NCBI GenBank assembly: GCA_025360285.1
Contig: JANYCM010000069.1
Span: forward strand, 1-29,145
DNA length: 29,145 nt
Reading direction: 5' to 3'
From: Sphingomonadales bacterium
GTDB lineage: Bacteria > Pseudomonadota > Alphaproteobacteria > Sphingomonadales > Sphingomonadaceae
Shown: positions 23,347 through 29,145 of the stretch, piece by piece
How positions within the stretch are numbered: position 1 is the stretch's first letter
Layout of the letters: each line of letters opens with the position of its first letter
Notes under the pieces: model-generated
The model's input: the letters and a program-made list of their open reading frames with translations, nothing else
Database searches by the model: none
Told to the model about the DNA's origin: nothing
Translations under genes and position numbers: made by a program

Positions 23347-26081
23347 CCGCGCTCCCCGAGGGTCGTTTGGCCGGCACCATGGCGCGGGTGCGGGGGTGCC
23401 GGCAAGTCCTGAAGTGCTGCCACCGCTGCGACCGCCTCATCCAGCGGCATCCGGTCAACCGGCGTGCCCGGCGGGAAGGCGGCGAGCAGCCGCGTTGGCA
23501 CGGCCGGGCCGATCAGCACAAAAGCGCCGCGATCATCGGCGCGGCGAATCAACCGCCCAAAGGCCTGCGCCAGCCGGCCCATGGTGACGCGGTCATCATA
23601 GGCAGTGCCGCCCTGGACCGCCCGGCGCGCGCCATGGAGGACGGTGGGACGCGGCCAGGGCACGCCTTCCATCACCACCAGCCGCAGCGAATCGCCGGGC
23701 ACGTCTACCCCGTCACGCAACGCATCGGTGCCGAGCAGCGAAGCGCGCGGTTCGGCGCGGAAGATATCGACGAGCGTCCCGGTTTCGATCGGATCGATAT
23801 GCTGGGCATAAAGCGGCAGCCCGGCACGGGCCAGCGGATCGGCGATGCGGGCATGGACGGCGCGCAGCCGGGCGATGGCGGTGAACAGCCCCAAAGTGCC
23901 GCCGCCGGCCGCCTCGATGAGGCTGCGATAGGCATGGGCCAGCCCGGCCATGTCGCCGCGGCGGATGTCGGTGACGATCAGCACCCTGGCATTGCCGGCA
24001 TAGTCAAACGGGCTGGCGGCGCTGAAATGCTGCGCCGGCAGGGCGAGGTGATTGGCGCCGGTGCGGGCCTCGGCATCGGCCCAATTATCGGTATCGGCAT
24101 CACCGCGACTCCGCAGCGTCGCCGAGGTGATCAGCACCCCATGCGCGGGCTCCAGAACCGCCCGGGCAAAGGGCCGCATCGGATCGAGCCAATGGCGGTG
24201 GATGCCGATATCAAGTTCCCGGCCATCGGCGCGGGCGATGGCGAACCAGTCAACGAACGCCGGATCGGCCGCGCCGCCCAGCCGGGCCAGCAACCCGGTC
24301 CAGGCGGCGATCAGGTCGCCGCGCAGCCGCAGCCCGGCGGCGGCGCCTTCCACCCGCGCCCGGCCGCCACCATCTAGCCAATCGGGTGGATCGTCGAGCA
24401 GGGCCGCCAGCCGCGCCGCCAGTGCCGCCATCGGCGCCGTCAACCGGGCAAGCGCGGTGGCGGCCGCTGCCGCCGCCTCGACGACCGCCGGCAGCACCTC
24501 GGCGACTTCGGTTTCCAGACCATAGCCGGAATCGCTGCTCGCCTTGCCCTCGGCGCGGGCAAAGACCTGGGTGCGCACCGCCGCCAGCAGGGTTTCGATG
24601 GCCCCATCGGGGGCGGCCTCCGCCAGCCGCGCCAGCCAGCCTTCGCCGGGCAGGACGCGCGCGGCGCCGGCGATGCGTTCGATGGCGGCGGCGCTGTCGT
24701 CATCATAGCTGGCAATGTCGGACAGCCGCGCCGCCAGCCCGCGCCGCCGCCCGCGGCTGGCACGGTCGGGGCCGAGCAGCCAGCCCCGCAGTTCGACCGC
24801 CTCGCGCCCGGTCAGTTCGACGGCAAAGGTCGCATCCGCGGCATCGAACAGATGATGGCCTTCATCGAACACCAGCCGCGTCATCCCCACCCCTTCGGCG
24901 CGGCCGCGCACGGCATTGACCATGACCAGCGCGTGATTGGCGATGACCAGGTCGGCGGCGGCGCTGGCCCGCGTGGCGCGTTCGATGAAGCAGATGCGGT
25001 AATGCGGGCAGCCGGCATAGATGCATTCACCCCGGCGATCGGTCAGCCCGCCAAAGCCGCTGCGCCCGAACAGCGCCGGCAACCAGCCGGGCAGGTCGCC
25101 GCCGATCATGTCGCCATCGCGGCTGTATTCGGCCCAGCGCGCCGCCAGTTGCGCAAAGACCTGGGCGCGATTGGCAAAACCGCCCTGCACGGCGTCTTCA
25201 AGGTTGAGCAGGCACAGGTAGTTTTCGCGGCCCTTGCGGACCACGACCTTGGCGCGCTTTTCGGCCGCATCGGGATAGGCGCGCGCGGCTTCCTGATCGA
25301 GCTGGCGTTGCAGCGCCTTGGTGAAGGTGGACATCCAGACGGCGCCATCGGCGGCGGCCGCCCAGGTCGCGGCGGGGGCGAGATAGCCCAGGGTCTTGCC
25401 GATCCCGGTGCCCGCCTCGGCGAGCACCAGATTGGGGGCATTGGCCAGGCGGCGCGGTTGAAAGGCGGCAGTGGCGGCATGGGCATAGGCGCGCTGGCCC
25501 TGCCGTCTTTCCGCCCCCGGCCCGAGCATGGCATCAAGCCTGGCATCGACGGCGGCTTCGGCAATCGTCACGGTGCGCGGTGCCGGGCGGGCGGCGGCTT
25601 CCTCCCATTTCGGCAATTTGGTGAACACTGATCGTTCCGGTGCCTCGGGCTTGCGCAATCGCCGCGCCAGCAGCGGGGCCCAGGGCCAGCGCTGCCGCGC
25701 CAGCGCCTGCAAGACGCTCCAGGCGCCATGGCGTTCGGGCCAGGCCGGGTCGTCGAGCCGATCGAGCAGCGCGGTGGCGGCGCGGCCGAGGAAGCCGGCA
25801 TCCGCATCGCCCGTCGGCGCATCGATGCCCAGCGCCGCCGCCAGCCCGCGCGGCGTCGGTACGGCAAAGCGCGCCGGGTGGATGAACGCAAACAATTCCA
25901 GAAGGTCCAGCCCCGCCAGCTGCGGATAACCCAGCCGGCTGGCGATCACCGGGGCGTTGAGGATCAGGTGCGGCGTATCGGCGGCGCGGCGGATGGCCTC
26001 GCCGCGCGACAGGCTGCTGACGCGGCCCTCGTCATCGGCTCGCCAGACGCCGGCATGGGTGGCGGTGAGGGCGGGCAGCAT
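23343..26081 (-). CDS. DinG/XPD-type ATP-dependent DNA helicase
   Basis: A 912-residue superfamily 2 helicase. An N-terminal ~200 residues of unclear fold precede the motor. Walker A is AEAGTGIGKT. An Fe-S cluster region has four Cys (NYLC, then ECIYAGCPHYRIC). The DEAH-type Walker B is VFDEGHHLF, and motif VI is in AQAFGRLIRR. The cluster Cys pattern supports 5'-3' polarity as in XPD/DinG. The likely role is resolution of R-loops, D-loops or G-quadruplexes during replication and repair. The ATG at 26081 is preferred over an adjacent TTG at 26084. It is divergent from lysyl-tRNA synthetase across 76 bp and is followed by the coupled SixA-type gene. Confidence 0.93.
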   Translation of the reverse strand: MLPALTATHAGVWRADDEGRVSSLSRGEAIRRAADTPHLILNAPVIASRLGYPQLAGLDLLELFAFIHPARFAVPTPRGLAAALGIDAPTGDADAGFLGRAATALLDRLDDPAWPERHGAWSVLQALARQRWPWAPLLARRLRKPEAPERSVFTKLPKWEEAAARPAPRTVTIAEAAVDARLDAMLGPGAERRQGQRAYAHAATAAFQPRRLANAPNLVLAEAGTGIGKTLGYLAPAATWAAAADGAVWMSTFTKALQRQLDQEAARAYPDAAEKRAKVVVRKGRENYLCLLNLEDAVQGGFANRAQVFAQLAARWAEYSRDGDMIGGDLPGWLPALFGRSGFGGLTDRRGECIYAGCPHYRICFIERATRASAAADLVIANHALVMVNAVRGRAEGVGMTRLVFDEGHHLFDAADATFAVELTGREAVELRGWLLGPDRASRGRRRGLAARLSDIASYDDDSAAAIERIAGAARVLPGEGWLARLAEAAPDGAIETLLAAVRTQVFARAEGKASSDSGYGLETEVAEVLPAVVEAAAAAATALARLTAPMAALAARLAALLDDPPDWLDGGGRARVEGAAAGLRLRGDLIAAWTGLLARLGGAADPAFVDWFAIARADGRELDIGIHRHWLDPMRPFARAVLEPAHGVLITSATLRSRGDADTDNWADAEARTGANHLALPAQHFSAASPFDYAGNARVLIVTDIRRGDMAGLAHAYRSLIEAAGGGTLGLFTAIARLRAVHARIADPLARAGLPLYAQHIDPIETGTLVDIFRAEPRASLLGTDALRDGVDVPGDSLRLVVMEGVPWPRPTVLHGARRAVQGGTAYDDRVTMGRLAQAFGRLIRRADDRGAFVLIGPAVPTRLLAAFPPGTPVDRMPLDEAVAAVAALQDLPAPPHPRHGAGQTTLGERG

Positions 26082-26157
26082 CAAACAGAACCCGTCAAGG
26101 GTTGCGCGTCCAAGTTTGAGCCGCCAAACGTCATCGTTCAGGAGTTACTAGGAACAG

Positions 26158-27747
26158 ATGAGCAACGCTACCGACCTTCGCGCCGCGGCGCTGGAAAACA
26201 AGGCCTGGCCTTATGAGGAGGCGCGCAAGCTGATCGCGCGCTACCCGGATGGCTTTCCGGCGACCGGGGTGATCTTTGAAACCGGCTATGGTCCATCGGG
26301 CCTGCCGCACATCGGCACCTTTGGCGAGGTGGTGCGCACGACGATGGTGCGCCGCGCCTTTGAAGCGCTGGCACCCGGCGTTCCCACCCGGCTGATCGCC
26401 TTTTCGGACGACATGGACGGGTTGCGCAAGGTGCCCGAGGGTATTCCCAACCCCGAACTGCTGCGCGCCAATCTTGGCAAGCCCCTGACCCAGGTACCCG
26501 ATCCCTTTGGTACGCACGCCAGTTTCGGCGCGCATAACAACGCCCGGTTGCAGGCGTTCCTGGATGGCTTCGGCTTTCAATATGAATTCCTGTCGTCAAC
26601 CGATTGCTACCGGTCGGGCATGTTCGATGCGACGCTGCTGAAAATCCTCGAACGCTATGACGATGTCATCAACGTCATCCTGCCCACCCTTGGCCCGGAG
26701 CGACGCGCCACTTACGCGCCCTTCCTGCCGATCGATCCGGTCTCCGGCATCGTCCTGCAAGTGCCGGTCGTGGCACGGGATGTGGCGGCGGGCACGATCA
26801 GCTATGTGCGGCCGGGGACTAATGGGACGGTCACCGTTCCCGTCACCGGCGGCGCCTGCAAGCTGCAATGGAAGGTCGATTGGGCGATGCGCTGGACGGC
26901 GCTGGGCGTCGATTATGAAATGGCCGGCAAGGATCTGATCGATTCGGTGCTGCTGTCGGGCCGCATTACCCGCGTGCTGGGGGCCACACCGCCGGCCGGA
27001 TTCAACTACGAACTCTTCCTCGATGCCGAAGGGCAGAAGATTTCCAAGTCGAAGGGCAATGGCCTGACGATCGAGGAATGGCTCGATTACGGCCCGCCCG
27101 AATCGCTGGCGCTCTACATGTTCCAGAACCCGCGCAAGGCCAAGCGGCTGCATTTCGACGTGATCCCGCGCGCCATCGACGAATATGGCGATTTCCTCGC
27201 CAAATATCCTGGCCAGCCGATTGAACAGCAACTCGGCAATCCGGTGCATCATATCCATGAAGGCGCCCCGCCGGCCGCCGATCTGCCGATCAGTTTTTCA
27301 CTGCTGCTCAACCTTGCCTCGGTGGCGGCGACCGATGATCCGGCCAAGCTGTGGGCTTATGTCGCCCGCCAGGCGCCGGGGACCAGCCCGGCGAGCCATC
27401 CGGCGCTCGACCGGCTGGTGCATCATGCGGCGCGCTACGCCCGGGATTTTGTCGTGCCTGGCCTGAAGCGCCGTGCGCCGACACCGCAGGAGGCCGGCGC
27501 CCTGGCCGATCTCGATGCCCGCCTCACCGCCGTCGGGCCGGGCGCCGATGCGGAGGCCTATCAGTTCGAGGTTTACGAGGCCGGCAAGGCCGCCGGCTTC
27601 GACAATCTGCGTGACTGGTTCAAGGCGCTGTATGAGGTGCTCATCGGCAGTTCACAGGGACCGCGTATGGGATCGTTCATTGCCCTGTACGGGCTGGATG
27701 AAACCCGCGCGCTGATCGCCGGCGCGCTTGCGAAGGAACCTGCATGA
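26158..27747 (+). CDS. lysK: Lysyl-tRNA synthetase, class I
   Basis: A 529-residue class I LysRS that charges tRNA-Lys with lysine and is found in archaea, alphaproteobacteria and a few other bacteria in place of the class II enzyme. The HIGH motif is in YGPSGLPHIGTFGE and KMSKS appears as KISKSKG after the Rossmann fold, with a helical C-terminal tRNA-binding part. FSDDMDGLRKVPEG is typical of the class. CAGGAG and AGGA precede the ATG. The stop overlaps the next gene's ATG by 4 bp. Confidence 0.97.
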   Translation: MSNATDLRAAALENKAWPYEEARKLIARYPDGFPATGVIFETGYGPSGLPHIGTFGEVVRTTMVRRAFEALAPGVPTRLIAFSDDMDGLRKVPEGIPNPELLRANLGKPLTQVPDPFGTHASFGAHNNARLQAFLDGFGFQYEFLSSTDCYRSGMFDATLLKILERYDDVINVILPTLGPERRATYAPFLPIDPVSGIVLQVPVVARDVAAGTISYVRPGTNGTVTVPVTGGACKLQWKVDWAMRWTALGVDYEMAGKDLIDSVLLSGRITRVLGATPPAGFNYELFLDAEGQKISKSKGNGLTIEEWLDYGPPESLALYMFQNPRKAKRLHFDVIPRAIDEYGDFLAKYPGQPIEQQLGNPVHHIHEGAPPAADLPISFSLLLNLASVAATDDPAKLWAYVARQAPGTSPASHPALDRLVHHAARYARDFVVPGLKRRAPTPQEAGALADLDARLTAVGPGADAEAYQFEVYEAGKAAGFDNLRDWFKALYEVLIGSSQGPRMGSFIALYGLDETRALIAGALAKEPA

Positions 27748-28496
27748 AGGCCCTGTTTGTTGCCCTGCTGCTTACATCGGCACCGGCTTTTGCCGATGCC
27801 GCCGGGGCGTTCCATGATGGCAAATGGCCGGCGGCGATCAAGGAAGGCGAGGCCGAAGGCACGCCCGCCAGCCTGGTCCTCGCCGGCCGTGCGCAACTGG
27901 TCATCGCCGCCTATGAAACCCGCGACAAGGCGCGCGCGCTGGAGCAGGTGGCGGCCGCCGAAAAGGATTTCGATGCGGCGCTGGCCAAAACACCGAACAG
28001 CCCGGACGCCCAGATCCAGAAGGCCATCGCCATCGGTTATCGCGCCAAGCTGACCAAATCGCCGGGCCTGGGCAAGGAAACCCGCCGGCGGTTCGAGGCG
28101 GTGCGCAGCGCCCATCCCGAACTCGCCATCGGCTGGGCCGCCGTCGCCGGCTGGCATGGCGGGGCGATCGCGACCCTGGGCAATTTCATGGCCGGCATGG
28201 TGCTCGGCGCCAAGCCCGGTGAAGTCGATGCCGGCTTCGCCAAGGCGATCAAGATCGATCCGACCAGCCCGATTCACCGGGTCTTCTATGCCCAGACCCT
28301 GCTCGACCTCGATGCTGGCAATGCGGCCAAGGCCGCGGCGACTCTGCAGGGCATCGGGCAGTTTCCGGTCAGTGATGGCTATGACGCGTTGGCGCGGTCG
28401 CAGGGTGTGCAACTGGCGGCGGCGTTGAAGGCGGGGGATGTGAAGGCAGCGCAGGCGTTGGCAAGGCGGCAGCAGGCATTTGGGAATTTGGGGTAA
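27744..28496 (+). CDS. Exported TPR-like protein of unknown function
   Basis: A 250-residue protein with a Sec signal peptide (1-17, MKALFVALLLTSAPAFA-DA) and helical repeats of TPR character: FHDGKWPAAIKEGEAEG, LEQVAAAEKDFDAALAKTPNSPDAQIQKA and FAKAIKIDPTSPIHRVFYAQTLLDLD. It is probably periplasmic and a protein-interaction scaffold. Its ATGA overlap with lysK implies coupled translation, but no functional link is apparent. I do not recognise a named family. Confidence 0.85.
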   Translation: MKALFVALLLTSAPAFADAAGAFHDGKWPAAIKEGEAEGTPASLVLAGRAQLVIAAYETRDKARALEQVAAAEKDFDAALAKTPNSPDAQIQKAIAIGYRAKLTKSPGLGKETRRRFEAVRSAHPELAIGWAAVAGWHGGAIATLGNFMAGMVLGAKPGEVDAGFAKAIKIDPTSPIHRVFYAQTLLDLDAGNAAKAAATLQGIGQFPVSDGYDALARSQGVQLAAALKAGDVKAAQALARRQQAFGNLG

Positions 28497-28547
28497 ATTG
28501 ATAATAATTTCAACAGTTTGGTGAAATTCGGCAGTTTGGCGCTGTCG

Positions 28548-28565
28548 CCGGAAAGTTCGTTCCGG
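28548..28565 (+). terminator. Hairpin with T-rich tail after the lysK operon
   Basis: CCGGAA-AGTTCG-TTCCGG is a perfect 6-bp stem 52 nt after the TPR gene stop. Six bases later a T-rich tract begins (ATTATTTTCCTTATTTTCC). This is a plausible intrinsic terminator, offset from the ideal by the CTGCGC spacer. The tail is the AT-rich core of the dispersed repeat. Confidence 0.4.
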
Positions 28566-28610
28566 CTGCGCATTATTTTCCTTATTTTCCTGTTTCGGCC
28601 GTTTTTCGCG
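28551..28610 (-). repeat. Dispersed 60-bp repeat, copy 2
   Basis: Inverted relative to the copy at 21334-21393: 49/60 identical by hand alignment, with an exact 22-bp core (28573-28594). It lies in the 231-bp gap 28497-28727, downstream of the TPR gene. No gene is seen in that gap. Confidence 0.6.
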
Positions 28611-28727
28611 AATCGTGTCGGGTCGGCGCGGCCCGATTGTGCGGCCGTGGTGACCAGTTTTGCCGATGTCAAAGAGCGGTGAAATGGCAGCGATTGGTCG
28701 ATTGTCGTCCTTCCGGTTTCGGTGTCG

Positions 28728-29084
28728 CTAGTCGCCATGGCTGACCTCGGGTTCACGAGCGGAAGTCCACCAAGTTCTCCCTGTAACAGCACCGCTGACC
28801 GCCCCGAGAAGGGCTGTCACATAGCCTTCAGTAGCGCCCGCCAGCAGCAAAATTGCGATAGGCACCAAGAAGCCGCCAAATGCTCCGACCAAGATATAGG
28901 CAGATGCACTCTCGCGCTGTCTATTTTTCAGGAGAAATGTAAGGGGCAGGCCGAGTAGGATGCTCGGCGCCAAAACCAGGACGACCGAAACGACTAATGG
29001 CAAGACCGCAAGCCATACCAACGGCAGCATCCCGCCTCCATTGATGTCTTCCCGAATCGCTTCAATCGCAAAAAACTGTGACAA
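28728..29084 (-). CDS. Small multi-pass membrane protein, probably 3' part of a frameshifted gene
   Basis: An open frame of 118 codons with three hydrophobic segments: LVWLAVLPLVVSVVLVLAP, a shorter one at ILLGLPLTFLL, and YILVGAFGGFLVPIAILLL followed by VTALLGAVSGAVTG. The tail ends EVSHGD. No family is recognised. The only starts are a TTG at 29084 and an ATG at 29030, neither with a good ribosome site. The reading frame appears to continue upstream into another frame across a T6 run (see the next entry). The base composition is less GC-rich than the neighbours, by eye near 55%, which suggests different origin or weak selection. Confidence 0.55.
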   Translation of the reverse strand: MSQFFAIEAIREDINGGGMLPLVWLAVLPLVVSVVLVLAPSILLGLPLTFLLKNRQRESASAYILVGAFGGFLVPIAILLLAGATEGYVTALLGAVSGAVTGRTWWTSAREPEVSHGD

Positions 29085-29145
29085 TCAGCATGGGCGCAGC
29101 GCCTGCCAGCGCTCCAAAGAGCACCGACTTCACGAAGGGCCAAAC
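29062..29145 (-). pseudogene. 5' portion of the frameshifted membrane-protein gene, cut by window edge
   Basis: On the minus strand the edge reads VWPFVKSVLFGALAG then AAPMLIVTVFCD and stops at 29062-29064. This is a hydrophobic segment suited to the N-terminal membrane helix of the protein encoded at 28728-29084. Removing one base from the T6 run (A6 at 29070-29075) joins the frames as ...LIVTVFAIEAIRED.... It is either a genuine frameshift or a homopolymer sequencing error. The start may be the GTG within this fragment or lie beyond the window. Confidence 0.4.

Noticed and set aside
1..29145. CRISPR array, prophage or insertion sequence
   Set aside because: No regularly spaced repeats, transposase, integrase or phage structural genes were seen in any frame.

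Overview
The window is high-GC (roughly two thirds G+C by eye) and reads as a chromosomal segment of an alphaproteobacterium, most likely of the order Sphingomonadales. The reasons are a TonB-dependent receptor paired with an exported RidA protein, a class I lysyl-tRNA synthetase, many 1-4 bp start/stop overlaps and the general protein flavour. The genus cannot be fixed from sequence alone. The window holds 20 complete protein genes, one protein gene cut by the left edge (flavin amine oxidase), one apparently frameshifted membrane-protein gene at the right edge, and a tRNA-Gly(CCC).

Positions 1-11584, all minus strand, in transcription order: a membrane-bound dCache/PAS/hybrid histidine kinase with an Hpt domain; a cytosolic PAS/hybrid kinase with an Hpt domain and a decayed ATPase domain; a family 2 glycosyltransferase; a stand-alone haem H-NOX nitric-oxide sensor; a sigma-54-dependent response regulator overlapping it by 4 bp; an acetyl-CoA acetyltransferase; and a Tat-exported flavin amine oxidase. 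The glycosyltransferase is preceded by a good -24/-12 sigma-54 promoter and by three TTTTGC(G/A)A sites at enhancer distance. My main hypothesis is a self-contained pathway: NO sensing by H-NOX, a kinase/Hpt phosphorelay, the sigma-54 activator, and expression of the glycosyltransferase and so a surface glycan. The genes and promoter are visible; the wiring is inferred.

Positions 11754-19416 are metabolic. An exported RidA lies downstream of a TonB-dependent receptor. A divergent region with two inverted repeats separates the receptor from thymidine kinase, glutathione peroxidase and an omega-amino-acid aminotransferase on the plus strand. A convergent minus-strand pair follows: enoyl-CoA hydratase and a nitronate monooxygenase-like protein.

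Positions 19529-28496 hold a tRNA-Gly, kynureninase, 6-phosphogluconolactonase, and a minus-strand run of a DinG/XPD-type helicase, a SixA-type phosphatase and an exported VOC protein. Class I LysRS and a TPR-like exported protein run divergently from the helicase.

Two intergenic regions (21118-21433 and 28497-28727) carry inverted copies of a 60-bp repeat with an exactly shared 22-bp AT-rich core. The last ~400 bp are less GC-rich and hold a short membrane-protein gene that appears frameshifted in a run of six A/T.
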